Of a DNA stretch of 26,464 nucleotides, positions 1 through 9,626 are shown piece by piece. The position numbers were made by a program, and so were the translations under genes. The stretch is taken from NCBI GenBank assembly GCA_964200075.2, contig CAXNAA020000137.1:1-26464 (forward strand), given 5' to 3'. Source of the stretch: Sphacelaria rigidula (lineage: Eukaryota; Phaeophyceae; Sphacelariales). The first letter of the stretch is position 1. Each line of letters begins with the position of its first letter. The notes beneath the pieces are model-generated. The model searched no databases. It was given only the letters and a program-made list of their open reading frames with translations, and had not been told where the DNA came from.

Positions 1-319
1 CCTTTCCAATACCTGTCCTGTTATTCCTTATCATACACATAACCAAAAAAATAATAATAAGAACAGCGACGCCACGAAAACCGGTGAGAAGTAGCTCCCC
101 CGAGTTCATACATGTGTAAAATAGGGATACCTTGGTGGACAGTTCTTGCTGCGATGCGTTCTGATCGCTGCGATACGTTGAGCAACGTGCTATAGAGATT
201 GCTTCTGGACTAATAGCCCAAGCGTCAGTGGAAGTTTGTATGATAGTTGGCATGAATGAAAGCTGACCGCAACATCTTGAAGCGGATTGCGCGTGGGGTC
301 TTGGGACGATAGATCGTGT

Positions 320-419
320 ACGGAGCCTTTCGTGTGGGGGGGCGTACTCATTTGTTGCTTGCCTTAGTCGTGTGACCATTGACCACGCATCCCTTTCGAG
401 ACGGAGCCTTTCGTGTGGG
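320..419 (+). repeat. 19-bp direct repeat pair, 81 bp apart
   Basis: The sequence ACGGAGCCTTTCGTGTGGG occurs at 320-338 and again at 401-419, both followed by G or A. The spacer is unrelated. It could be a trace of a small duplication or a protein-binding repeat; nothing else supports a function. Confidence 0.7.
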
Positions 420-613
420 ATAGACAAAACACGAGCCCCCCCCGTCCGACACTGCTCTATTCGGGAAACAACACCGTCGAGTAAAAGCCAATGAACCCAG
501 TTCCTCAGGATTCGGGGTTAAACTACGATTGCAGCGTTAGGGTGCTACAGTCCTCGCCAAAGCAGAAATCCGAGTGACTGATCGATTGGTTTAACGAGCA
601 CCAAGTGTACATT

Positions 614-617
<4 letters not shown>

Positions 618-645
<28 letters not shown>
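618..645. repeat. (AT)n microsatellite
   Basis: About thirteen uninterrupted AT dinucleotides. The TYR-ILE runs in both strands' frames here are only translations of this simple repeat. Confidence 0.95.
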
Positions 646-1424
646 CCTACTCCAGCTTGATGCGTGGTTCGTCGGGTTGCCTATGCTCGCAACAGGCGCA
701 CGAGTGGAGGCGGTGTTTGACAGATTTCCCCAGGACAACGGCAGGGAACCAGCCGAATTGGTTGGGAACCTTCGTATTTCACTTCACACTGTAAGATACT
801 GCCGACCACAGTAACCATGCCCCGTACAGACATGGAATCATCGAAGGAAGCCTCGTGAGACCGCCTATACCTCCAGTCTGGTCAACCCGTGACGTCGTTG
901 GCGTCATGCGTTTCCGCGTCTCAACCTCTTCGGCCCGAGATTCCCGAGGTGTGCGATAAGTCGACCACTGGGAATATGTGAAAACAGATGATTTGGTGAA
1001 AAGGTGACACTAGTCAGGGTCGCTGACCATAAAATACCCGCTAAGGCGTCATTGGAGATTATGCTCGGAAACCAAAGAAGAGCTGCTTCGTAATAGCGTC
1101 CGGGATATCGGCGTTCAACGCCAGTCGGCCATATTGTGCCGAAAGGAGGTATGGCTCCCAAGTGGTTGAGTCACAAATACTTTCTGCTATCCATCATCTC
1201 ACTAAAGGGCTCACTATTATACAGTAACAGTGTGCGTTGCATCCGTAGGGCTCGCGGATGAGAGCTTATGCAAAAATCCGAAATAGCTGTGCCGCAATCT
1301 TCTTTCACGGCATCTTGTTTTGTTTTGCGTGTTGCATGGGTGTGCGTGTTCAATGACCACGGTGTCATCGCCTGAGGCCATTCTGCAGGGGCCGGACATT
1401 TCTAGTATGTTTCCATCAATTCTT

Positions 1425-1615
1425 CCTTGCGACCGGTTTCGTTTTGTTTCTAGCTCTTCCCGTTATTTCCTCTCTTCTTCCATTTCTCTGCTCTGTGTTG
1501 TTTGCATTCTGTTGTGATTTGTTTTTTTTATTCTTCAGTTTTCTTCGCTTGTCTGTTCTCATCTTCTTTCCAGTTTCACGTTTCTTTCCCGAATGTTTCC
1601 GCTCTGTTCACCTTG
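1425..1615 (+). repeat. Pyrimidine-rich tract (~190 bp)
   Basis: The plus strand is overwhelmingly T and C (TTTC, TCTT, CTTCC motifs) for about 190 bases. The hydrophobic Phe/Leu/Ser frames on the plus strand arise from this composition and are not evidence of a membrane protein. Such tracts can form triplex or act as long polypyrimidine tracts before acceptor sites; I see no exon following it. Confidence 0.7.
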
Positions 1616-2131
1616 GGCAATGTACGTCCATCTCATGACCACGGCTGGATTCGTCGGGGATCAGCTAATGGGCGACAATCAACCAAACAATCAACGTGGT
1701 GGTATCTCCACAACAAGGCCTGTCCGTCAAGGAGAGCAGCGTTTTCGATTATACACTTGGCTACCCGTACCACAACTTTGCACCGATGACCGGGCATTTT
1801 GCAATGGTCCGGGACTTGACAGAGATTGTACGGTCCCGTCCAGGACGCACTAACCGCGAGTCCATGTCTCCCCGCGGATGATCCATTGGGGATTGATTTC
1901 GAGCATCGGCCACACCGCAGTAATGCAACCAATATCTCGACAACAAGGGTGGTGCTGAACCTAATACAGTGTTCGGCCGCCGAACGCATCTCCCAAGCGC
2001 TATATAATTGTGGACAACGTGGAAGAGAAGAACAGAAAAGGATTTCCACGAAATTTGCAAAAAAAAAGGGGCTGCTGTAAAAGTAGTGGGTAAATCAAGG
2101 GAAGGATACTGGGGTCGGCGTAGGAACGCAC

Positions 2132-2318
2132 CTTGACCGCCGGGAGTCCTTCATCCTTCAGAATGGCGAGCGCGTGTTCCTGTGTACTCTCTTCGACGTC
2201 TAGCTCGTCCATCATGGCCAAGAATTTCTCCTTTGCTTCATCTTCATCGCCATCGCTCGTGGACAGCTCTGTCTCCAATTCCGTTATGCTTTCTCCCATT
2301 CTCCTTACAGTGCTGTAC
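2132..2318 (-). CDS. Candidate internal exon, acidic helical protein, unidentified
   Basis: This is a 187-nt exon read on the minus strand. It starts after an acceptor (CTACGCGCAG, with a TTAAC branch-like motif upstream) and ends at a clean donor, AAG|GTGCGT. The frame carries 62 residues that look like real protein. There is a Glu/Asp-rich stretch (around residues 18-31), followed by an amphipathic block, KEKFLAMMDELDVEES, and a Leu/Ala-rich helix. The F-x-x-(M)-M-D-E-L pattern faintly recalls the GTPase-binding helices of diaphanous-type formins, but that is a weak resemblance, not an identification. Immediately after the donor the frame degenerates. Partner exons upstream (above 2318) and downstream (below 2132) were not placed. 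Coding status is fairly likely; the function is unknown. Confidence 0.45.
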
Positions 2319-2420
2319 CTGCGCGTAGGGTTAATCGGTAAAATGGAGCACGGGGTTGATCGCCTCCATCTGTTTTCATCCGTATCTGTATACCTTAGCG
2401 TGGTTGCAATCACCCGCTCC

Positions 2421-2680
2421 CACTACTACTACTACTATCACGTCTACTACGACTACGACTATTACTGCCGCCACTACTACGAACACTACTGCCACTCCCA
2501 CCCCCACCACTACAAATCAGCTAAACCGAAAGGATGACAATACGCACTACTACTACTACTACTACTACTACTACCACGACTACTACGACTACGACTATTA
2601 CTGCCGCCACTACTACGAACACTACTGCCACTCCCACCCCCACCACTACAAATCAGCTAAACCGAAAGGATGACAATACG
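2421..2680 (+). repeat. Tandem duplication of a ~130-bp ACT-rich block
   Basis: Unit 1 is 2421-2544 (124 bp) and unit 2 is 2545-2680 (136 bp). Both share an (ACT)n start, a CCGCCACTACTACGAACACT core, and an identical end running through AAATCAGCTAAACCGAAAGG to GACAATACG. The 12-bp length difference comes from extra ACT triplets and small changes in the microsatellite part. The poly-Thr and poly-Tyr frames on the plus strand are translations of this simple repeat, with no other support for coding. Confidence 0.95.
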
Positions 2681-3487
2681 CCACACCACGGAGGGACTCG
2701 CCTTCGTAGAACATCAGTTTCCTCTTTTGCGCCAGGATGGCCACCGAGAACCAGTGGGACGTTCGGTAGCGGTCTGCTTAATCCTCTAGTATCCCGCTGC
2801 ATTGTCCGGCGTACATGTGGACGTGTTGGAGTCGATGGGCATTTGAGGTGTGAAGCGGTAAGCGGACCTACTCCCGAAGAAGGGCATTTGTTTGTTGTAC
2901 ATCCCCTTTCAGTATCCGTGCTCGACCACTGTTTGACCATATTCAGCACGTATATAAAGAGTTCTTCTCTTCCTGCAGTAAGATCGGATGCATCGCACGG
3001 AGAGGGGTGATTTACGACTCTGTAACTGCTGGCAAGGGCACCCACCTCTTGCAAGAGGGAAGGGTCTCGGGGAGTGCAGGCGCCCATGATATCCCGTCCG
3101 ACGAACACACACGATGGCTCAGCGTTACAATCACTCCTGCCGTGTAGAGGTCACCGGCCACGATACAAGGCGCAACAAGCAAGTTTGGTCGTATGTGGAA
3201 TAGGTCGGTTCTCTTTTGTAGGCGGCTGGGCAACCTCGTATACTTCGTGCGGTCAAACGCCGTCGAACACAGTCGATGACGTGGATTGGCGTGTGGTAAT
3301 GTGACCAAGAAGTGTGTGTGCGTTGCACCTTCTCGAGACGCGGTCGCCTCACCCTGCGTATGTGCGCTGAACGACGTACAGCACCATTTTATATCGTCAT
3401 CTCGATTTTTCTGCTTCTTCGGCTCACGAAAGAGGTGAAATATATCCACGACATCAAGTCAACGTAGCACGTGCTACCAACCTTTAG
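2681..3487. other. No recognisable gene; one TATA-like motif
   Basis: Reading frames on both strands are short and overlapping. A good TATA-like sequence, TATATAAA, occurs on the plus strand near 2949-2957. It is followed within 45 bases by an ATG near 2989 that opens only a 33-codon frame. No gene model is supported. Confidence 0.4.
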
Positions 3488-3668
3488 TGTGCCAGTCAAA
3501 GGCATTCATATCATACTGTCGGAGCTGCTGTTCCAGGAAACGGAAAGAGCACATCTCGCGTCTACCTACGTGATGTGTGATGGGCCACGCGTCACCCTCG
3601 GCAAGCGAATTTCCATCGTCTATTTGTTCGAGGAGGACGACCGTCCACTTCGCAAGACACTTTTATAA
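3488..3668 (+). CDS. Candidate 3'-terminal exon, unidentified
   Basis: After the acceptor-like CCAACCTTTAG, an open frame of 59 codons runs to a TAA at 3666-3668. The protein contains a hydrophobic helix-like start (GIHIILSELLFQET), a mixed middle, and a strand-like ISIVYLF followed by an acidic and then basic end (EEDDRPLRKTLL). The composition is protein-like, and the frame begins with one base completing a split codon. No upstream partner exon was found in the preceding few hundred bases, and I do not recognise the family. It could also be a chance frame; only the acceptor and the composition support it. Confidence 0.3.
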
Positions 3669-4600
3669 TTTCCGCACGAGATCTTTTGAGCGACGCACTT
3701 CACGCATCTGGCGGTCGCAGTTTTGAGATAGCAGTGAGATGAACAGCGTATCCCACGGAGTGCTATTCTCTGTCCCTCCCTCACAAGGGGAAGCAACGCA
3801 TTTCCGAGCAATCAGCTGTGACCCGTACTTCCGCTGCTCCATCGTGCCCCTTTGTATCCCAGATAAGGCCACTTCTTGACAAAGCACAACAGATCCGGAG
3901 GGCTTGGACCTTGAACAAAGGATTAGCAATAACCCCAAACGGTGCTTGATGAACCCTCACTGTAACAGTAATCCTTACCCAACCATGTATGATCTGGTTT
4001 TGGCTTGGATCCGTCAAAAACTGAAGTGGAAATAGTCGCTCTCGCAAGACCGCACCGCACGAGTGGTGTCAGAACTGCGCATTCCAAGGAGGAAAAGCGA
4101 CACAATCGCTTGCGCCCATCGTCGATGCTCGCCCAGTACGGGATGAAGTGCAACCGCTCCTGGCACCATGTACTCCAGTGGACTCCGGCTATCTATAGTG
4201 TACGCGCGTCCTGCTATGGATGCCAATACGCGATACTGCATGCAGTGAAGTTTCAAGTAGATGATGGCATCTTGAAATGCTCTGACGCACGCTGAGACCA
4301 AAAACAGTGTGGGACACAGAAGCAACGACACACAATGAGTGAATTCGTAGCCGTCCCAAAATGCAACTTGTGGCGCAAGCCCACGGTTATGGGAAGATCA
4401 CGCGGGATGAACCGGAATACTAAAATCTCTGAAATGTCCATGCTGGAAAACCAACCATCTGTGTCAACATTAGTTTTGATAACACGCGCAGGTTTTCGTT
4501 GACTGAGCCTGAACAAGGTGAAGACATGAATCCCCTGAGAGAGACATGACATAAAAGGCAGATAGGCGCCTAACCACTATTCAGCCGGGCACGTTGTGCC
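3669..4600. other. No supported gene
   Basis: Overlapping frames occur on the minus strand (about 3980-4250), ending beside a donor-like GGTTGG|GTAAGG at 3979. Two minus-strand frames look equally plausible, so neither is called. The rest shows nothing recognisable. Confidence 0.35.
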
Positions 4601-4667
4601 TTGATCCATGGGGAACCATACTGTGTTGAGGGTATAGCACTAATTCGCGTGAACTTCAAAATCTGTC

Positions 4668-4860
4668 GGGGGGGGGGGGGGGGGGGGTATTGCCCTTTTT
4701 TTAACAATTTTTGTTCTCTTGGGGGCCGCCCCAAACTTCCCTTTTCGGCCCCAAAAAACANNNNNNNNNNGTTGGTCGTGGTCGTAGTGGGGTGTGGGTG
4801 GGGGGGGGGGGGGTGAGGGGGGTTGTCAGGCATGGGCGGGGGGGGGGGGGGGGGGGGGGG
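4668..4860 (+). repeat. Poly-G runs around a 10-N assembly gap
   Basis: Runs of about 20 G (4668-4687), 13 G (4801-4813) and 23 G (4838-4860) flank the N gap at 4761-4770, with GT/GG-rich sequence between them. Long G runs stall sequencing, so the true run lengths and the sequence near the gap are unreliable. The poly-Gly and poly-Pro frames here are artefacts of the composition. Confidence 0.9.
4761..4770. other. Assembly gap (10 N)
   Basis: Ten N bases inside the poly-G region; the real gap size is unknown. Confidence 1.
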
Positions 4861-5236
4861 TGATATTGACCGTTTGATAACAATTTCAGTCATCATGAGC
4901 GCGACGCAACGATCGTCCTTTCGGCACCAAAAAGCACAAACAACGCACAAGGCATTGGCAATCGCAAGGCCTACATCGCTGGTTATCAGATGTCTCAACT
5001 GTCAACGTCAGCAGAGGCGTGCCAGCTCGCGCTTATTTTCTGTCGAAACAAACGATTATCAAGAGTCAGGATCCATTTTGCAGTCTCGTAAATCTGGGTG
5101 ACTCGATACAATATAGCAACGGTCGGACAAATAATGGTTCGTCTGGAAATTACTTGGTCTTAGTATAATTGATTCGACTCGTACAAATCAATCCCTAGGC
5201 TTTGTTTTCAGCGCGGCAACCCAGGTACACGCAGCC

Positions 5237-5246
5237 NNNNNNNNNN
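5237..5246. other. Assembly gap (10 N)
   Basis: Ten N bases. It truncates the minus-strand frame that includes the candidate exon at 5250-5446, so any continuation of that exon cannot be read. Confidence 1.
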
Positions 5247-5249
5247 GAC

Positions 5250-5446
5250 CTGCGGTCAACTTTTTTCTCCCTTTTGGGCAATCACGCCGAAGAAATCGCG
5301 GATTTGGTGATTTGCAGTCGTGATGATTCGTCCTAACCGTGCAAAATATATAGTCTTCCTCATTTTTTATCGAGTCAGCCATTTTTTCGGCTGCACGAAG
5401 TCGTAACAGTAGCATATCTGTTATTCTATCCCCATAAGAAATGTTC
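5250..5446 (-). CDS. Candidate exon, charged helical segment, gap-truncated
   Basis: A strong minus-strand acceptor (CTTCTGTGTGTGTGTTTTTGCCAG) is followed by an open frame beginning NISYGDRITDMLLLRLRAAE and continuing through a KMADSIKNEEDYIF segment. It looks like an amphipathic helix with alternating basic and acidic residues. The frame remains open up to the N gap at 5246, but the true 3' end may be earlier: a weak donor, CACG|GTTAGG, lies near 5330. The phase does not fit a direct join to the exon candidate at 5672-5854, so an intervening exon would be needed if both belong to one gene. The family is not recognised. Confidence 0.3.
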
Positions 5447-5671
5447 CTGGCAAAAACACACACACACAGAAGGGGTCATTTTGTATCGCTGATTCTTTTT
5501 CCGCAACATGTGGTCTGATGGCACTGCGAGTAGTCTGTGTTGGGTTCTTGACAAAAAACTGCTCATTTTTCCGATACCAGGCGAGTGTTGGGATGTTCCC
5601 AAGGCACGAAAAAAATCGAAAGCAATTTGATTGGGGTTCCGGGAAGCGGATCAAGCAATCACCTTACATAC

Positions 5672-5854
5672 CTTCATTTCGTTTTTCGTTTTTTCAAAAT
5701 ACGCACTTACTCGGAAGGTGTAGAAATTAGTTTGGGGATCTACTTCATTCCCACTCTGGAGGTATATGACCCCTGGTATATTCTCCGCTAACGTAGATAC
5801 CTGCTGTGGTCTAGTAAACTGTTCTGATGTGGAGCTCTTCCCTCTTGTTGCCAT
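5672..5854 (-). CDS. Candidate first coding exon with two in-phase donors
   Basis: Minus-strand ATG at 5854 opens MATRGKSSTSEQFTRPQQVS and then a compact hydrophilic domain (around 25-48: NIPGVIYLQSGNEVDP then NFYTFR). Two good donors lie in the same phase: CGA|GTAAGTGCG (exon end 5711, 48 codons) and AAG|GTATGTAAGG (exon end 5672, 61 codons). Upstream of the ATG is a possible 5' UTR micro-exon: branch-like ACTAAC, acceptor TGTACAG, 35 nt, then donor GGAAG|GTAAGTGATGG, so the stop codon before the ATG lies in that donor. Alternative donor use would give two proteins differing by 13 residues. The product is not recognised. The coding call rests on splice signals and composition only. Confidence 0.35.
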
Positions 5855-5899
5855 CACTTACCTTCCCCCGCCCATTTGCGGATGTATGAGCTGAGCCTG

Positions 5900-6838
5900 T
5901 ACACCGATGTTAGTTACCACCCATGATCCGAACAATCGTGCAAAACTCGTATGCTCCCACAGAGTGGTGCATCACGAGTGTTTGAAAGCGCTGCACAATG
6001 ATGTATTGATATACCGTGCAGTATCCCCATCCCTAATCTTCTGCGGGGACTAACGATATACACGTTGGGTAGACAAAAATGAATCAGGTATGGCGATGTG
6101 TGTGTGTGTGTGTGTTCGTCCCATTTACTCTGGATGCATTCTGCACATCTTCCGGTGTATGTGGGCGCACCAGCCGGGGGCCCACAGGAGCAAGGTCACA
6201 CGGGAGGTTTCACCCTCTTCACCTTTCTTTTGCGGTGCTTGCCTTTATTTTTATCCGCGAGAAGGATTCGTCCGTTCCTGTTCAACTTTGGATTTCAGTG
6301 TGATCCCTTCTCAATGTATTTATCGGGGCATTTGACCTAATTGTAATTCATACCCCACATAAGTCGTCCGAGATAGTCATTCTCCAAGGCGTCAAATATG
6401 CTGAGACAAGCCTGGCAGACGTCCTTGGAAGAGAGATGACCACATCAGCATGGCAACGTGGTGCCGCGACAGTGTGGACGCCTCAGGCGGCGGGGTGGCA
6501 AAATATGCATGCCACTACGGAGAGGAAGCATATAATACACGGAATGTCTTGTGGCAAGGTAATACACGACGTAGTTGACACTGTGTGCTTATACCGGCAG
6601 TAAAACGTGAACTGTACGTAGTACTCACTGTATGATGCAAACCACGCCTCGGCAAAGCCAGAAAACCCGCGACCCATCCGTGAACATTTCAAAATTGCAT
6701 CTTGCACTCCTTCCTACTCTGCCACCAAGTGAAATAATGAAAAAAAAACTCTGCAAAACATCGATCAAGTGCGTGTGGGGGAAACCTCAACATATTCACG
6801 TGGGAGCGTTGTGGGTAAGGACTTCAGGTCGATTCTGG
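5900..6838. other. Non-coding; (TG)n microsatellite
   Basis: A short TG repeat lies at 6096-6115. Plus-strand frames starting in it (Cys-Val runs) are shadows of the repeat. No other feature is supported. Confidence 0.5.
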
Positions 6839-7198
6839 TTAGAAGGAGACTACAGCAACCGCCCCTGTCCTTGTCAGGCTGCCGGGGTCTCCAGCAGCCG
6901 AAGTCCGGCACTGTCTGTAGCGAGACGTTGCCCCCTTACCGAACATCTTCACAGTGATTCTTGGCATGAGATACGCTTCTCCACGGCTCGGCTGTACGGC
7001 CGCGTCTTTCGCGTCTTTCGATAGACGGCGTACAAAACCTGAGGACACCTGCCTCAAACACACGACCAAGTCTGGCTGGCGGTTGTTCCCGGTGTCACCG
7101 CCACCGTCGACCGATAGGCGGCCGACGCAAACAACAAAACTGGCAAGATCTGTCGCTACCTCCGCGCGGATGACATCGTTTCCCTCTAGACTTGTCAT
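6839..7198 (-). CDS. Candidate small ORF or first exon, unidentified
   Basis: An ATG at 7198 opens a 119-codon frame in a locally GC-richer patch, with third positions mostly G or C over the first ~85 codons. It begins MTSLEGNDVIRAEVATDLAS, continues with a hydrophobic FVVCVGRLSVDGGGD segment, and has a basic section, FVRRLSKDAKDAA. A donor-like TTCG|GTAAGG falls within codon 86, so the real coding part may end near 6945, with the remainder being intron. The opposite strand also has a 89-codon frame here, so strand choice is not certain. No known domain is seen. Confidence 0.3.
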   Translation of the reverse strand: MTSLEGNDVIRAEVATDLASFVVCVGRLSVDGGGDTGNNRQPDLVVCLRQVSSGFVRRLSKDAKDAAVQPSRGEAYLMPRITVKMFGKGATSRYRQCRTSAAGDPGSLTRTGAVAVVSF

Positions 7199-7514
7199 TA
7201 GAACAGTTCAGCATCGGGGATAACCATCTTTCAAATTCATGCAGCGCACAGAACGCCTTGGGTCGCCGAATACGCTGCGTCAAAACCTACATACATGAGG
7301 CTTCAAGCTGCACATCCGTGAAGTTTCAGCATCATCAGACGCCAGGTACGCTATGTTTGGGCGTCGAGCTGTAATGTTTGCGCCTCTACATTAATGAAAA
7401 GTAAGACCGATTTGTATGGCAATCAATCCCGGATCTGGCGGGACGCGAATCTGTGCCAAAGCGGGGAGACCCAGATTCGTGAAACTCAGACTCGTGTGTA
7501 CCCCTGTATGGCTT
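7199..7514. other. No feature seen
   Basis: Short overlapping frames only; no repeat shared with the rest of the window was noticed. Confidence 0.4.
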
Positions 7515-8049
7515 CACGTATTTGTTGAAATTGTTCTGTACACGAACGGTCATTTTCTGGGCGGGTGTGGTATCACGGTGAAGGCGAAGAACAGGCCGGC
7601 AAGACATCATCCTTCAAGGGCAGCGTCGTACCGTGGTACCCTGGGGTATTATGCATTGCAGTACACTGCACAATGACAGTATACGATAATGCCGTGTGGT
7701 AATACATGATGGTACAGTCGGTATTGCGAGAACAGCGCAGTGTACGACAAGAGTTCACGAGTGCAGTGTCATTTCACCCTGCGAGTACAGCGACAGCAGA
7801 GTGTAGGATAGTACAGTACCGTTCGTTATGATGATACATACAAAAGTACAGAGCAGCATAAAATATTGACATCGCCGCAGGGTACGGCGTAAACACTTCT
7901 TATCCGCTTGTCAAACCCCGTGCGGAGCTGCGCCAGCAGCCGGCGCTCGCAGGCACGGTCGATGCTGTCACGAGACTGTCTGCTGCTGTTGTTGCAAAAA
8001 TATCAAACGCCTGTTGCCCTATCACCGTACGTCAACATACGTACGTCAC
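7515..8049 (+). repeat. Dispersed repeat family R1, copy A (~535 bp)
   Basis: This block aligns along its whole length with 15505-16053. Shared landmarks in order are TTCTGTACAC, GGTACCCTGGGGTA, GATAATGCCGTGT, CGAGAAC, GCAGCATAAAATATT, TTATCCGCTTGTCAAA, AAATATCAAACGCCT and CGTACGTCAC. The two copies differ by many substitutions and small indels. The minus-strand frames of both copies contain a related PGY-x-GTTL..PACSS string, but they are interrupted, so they are not called as genes. This is probably a non-autonomous mobile element or its remnant. Confidence 0.85.
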
Positions 8050-8055
8050 TTCCCA

Positions 8056-8205
8056 CAGATTCGGGGGACCTCGATTTTGGACGGATCTGCGCTCAGATTA
8101 GTGTAAAATTATTCTAACATCGTGACAAACGAATCTGAGCTGCCCTGGTTTGGGCCAAAGTGGGGTCCATACAGTGCGTTTCCGGATCTGAGGTCCCCCG
8201 ATCTG
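8056..8205. repeat. Inverted repeat module after R1 copy A
   Basis: The left arm 8056-8076 (CAGATTCGGGGGACCTCGAT) pairs with the right arm 8186-8205 (ATCTGAGGTCCCCCGATCTG) as an inverted repeat, about 150 bp end to end. A different inverted module occupies the same position after R1 copy B. Confidence 0.75.
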
Positions 8206-8264
8206 CGTACAGATCCGTTTTTGTGACCACCACACAAGGTCAAACAACGATGCAAAAGCAGGTC

Positions 8265-8726
8265 GAGGAGCGTATACTCAATACTCAGTATTTTCGAAGA
8301 GTCACACTTTTGGTACTCAATTTTTGAGTAGAGTATTGAAGGAAGTACTCGATCTCCGCAAACTTGAGTAGAGTATTGAGGTCATGCTCAAGTGATTCTC
8401 TATACTCAGGTATAACTGAGAGTGCTTACTCAATATTTGAACAGAGTATTGGAGGTCGTGCTCGATCAACTCAAAAATTGAGTGGAGTATTTGAGGCCAT
8501 ACTCACCTATTCAAAAATTGAGTGTAGTATTTGAGGCCAAACTCGATCTACTCAAGAATTGAGTAGAGTATTGAGGTCATACCCAAGTGATACTCTATAC
8601 TCAAGTATTACTGAGAGTGCTTACTCATTATTTGAGTAGAGTGTTGGAGGCCGTACTCGATCTAGTAAAAAATTGAGTAGAGTACTTGAGGCCGTATTCG
8701 ACCTACTCGAAATTTGAGTAGAGTAT
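8265..8726 (+). repeat. AT-rich palindromic tandem satellite with higher-order units
   Basis: About ten diverged units of roughly 40-45 bp are arranged in tandem. Each is built on the palindromic core TACTCAAAAATTGAGTA followed by GAGTATTTGAGGCC or a close variant. A higher-order repeat is visible: the stretch GAGGTCATGCTCAAGTGATT (from ~8379) through TATACTCAGGTATAACTGAG recurs as GAGGTCATACCCAAGTGATA (from 8573) with TATACTCAAGTATTACTGAG. Each unit can fold as a small hairpin. The array ends exactly at the TTAA that begins the next element (8727). Confidence 0.9.
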
Positions 8727-9626
8727 TTAACCCTTACACAGCGACCCCCCCGCTGGTAGACTGAGGTAGACACTCCACTTTTGGGGTTCAGAATCATTCC
8801 TTTGTCACAACTAAAACCGCCTACTCTACGGCGGAAGGGATCGGGAGTGCACAAGAGGCACGTAGTTGTGAGAGTCACAAGATGGACGGTGGTGTGATTG
8901 TCGACCACCTGATAATTACGCCGCATCTTTTTGCTGTGCAGTCTGTAGTGTATCGTGTCGCGGCTGCACGTGCGGTCTGCAGCATACTGGATCTTACAGT
9001 GTTGAACGTACCGAGTGTACGCAGCGTGCGTTTGGATATCGCACCATGACTACCGCCGCGAATACCCCTGACTACCGTAGAGCAATTGCTCGGCGATGGC
9101 GGTCGCCTCACCATCGAGGTACTTGTCTACATCTAAATACGTGCGTAGGATACTCGTGGTCGCCGCTCGCGTGTTGCGCCTTGACGTTTTATACCAGATG
9201 GAGGTGTGGAGTTAGTAGGACGATTAGGCAGTACTGAACACACAGACACATTGTACCGAAGATGCTCGAACACCTGCTTTTTGGTTATAAAATCTATGGT
9301 CGATTTGGTATGATCAAAATAATATTTGAGAGTAGACGGCGAAGGTGTCTACCAGCTGTCTACCTCTACCGGAACAAAAGTGCTCATTTTGACGACCGTG
9401 ATTGGTCAGAATGGTCACCCCACGCTCGGGCCTCGTGCACGGCTCATAATTTTCCGCGGGAAACTTCCACACACACATGGTTGACTGCGTGAGCTTCTCC
9501 GATGCTCCGCCGAGAGACACCTCCTCCCCTGAACCCTCCCCCCCCAAGCTCTGGAAACCCCCGGATGACTCGGGACTGCGAGCCTGTACAACTGTTCCGA
9601 GGCGACGCTCGTCGTCTAAGGGTTAA
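8727..9626 (+). mobile_element. TTAA-flanked piggyBac-like non-autonomous element E1
   Basis: TTAA at 8727-8730 and at 9623-9626 bracket an 892-bp element. Its left end reads CCCTTACACAGCGACC; its right end, read inward on the minus strand, is CCCTTAGACGACGAGC. TTAA target duplication with CCY..GGG termini is the hallmark of the piggyBac superfamily. No DDD transposase is present, so the element is non-autonomous. The right ~225 bp (9398-9622) is an inverted copy of 10142-10367 and of 16308-16530. A second shared block, CAGCGACCCCCCCGC to TTCCTTTGTCAC, lies at 8738-8806 and again just after 9634. The superfamily call is inference from termini. Confidence 0.6.
8882..9049 (+). CDS. Tiny ORF inside E1 (55 aa), doubtful
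   Basis: ATG at 8882 to TGA at 9047-9049. The 55-residue product begins MDGGVIVDHLIITPHLFAVQ and is unusually rich in Val, Ala, Leu and Ile, with a Ser/Arg-containing end. It lies wholly inside the non-autonomous element E1, so it may be a remnant of an element protein or a chance frame. No family is recognised. Confidence 0.15.
   Translation: MDGGVIVDHLIITPHLFAVQSVVYRVAAARAVCSILDLTVLNVPSVRSVRLDIAP

Larger units (their letters stand above)
1..2131. other. Non-coding stretch, no recognisable gene
   Basis: No reading frame here has recognisable protein features; those present are short and overlap on both strands. Within it are a 19-bp direct repeat (320-338 and 401-419, core ACGGAGCCTTTCGTGTGGG), an AT microsatellite and a long pyrimidine tract, listed separately. 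Introns of the minus-strand gene whose exon lies at 2132-2318 may run through it, but I could not place another exon with confidence. Confidence 0.5.

Noticed and set aside
1444-1789. Hydrophobic Phe/Leu-rich frames as a membrane protein
   Set aside because: Explained by the pyrimidine-rich strand composition; several frames look alike.
2133-3010. Poly-Thr and poly-Tyr plus-strand frames
   Set aside because: Translations of the ACT microsatellite and its duplication.
4570-5101. Poly-Pro and poly-Gly frames
   Set aside because: Products of G runs beside an assembly gap.
8265-8726. CRISPR array
   Set aside because: Units are contiguous palindromic tandem repeats without unique spacers, and the context is eukaryotic.
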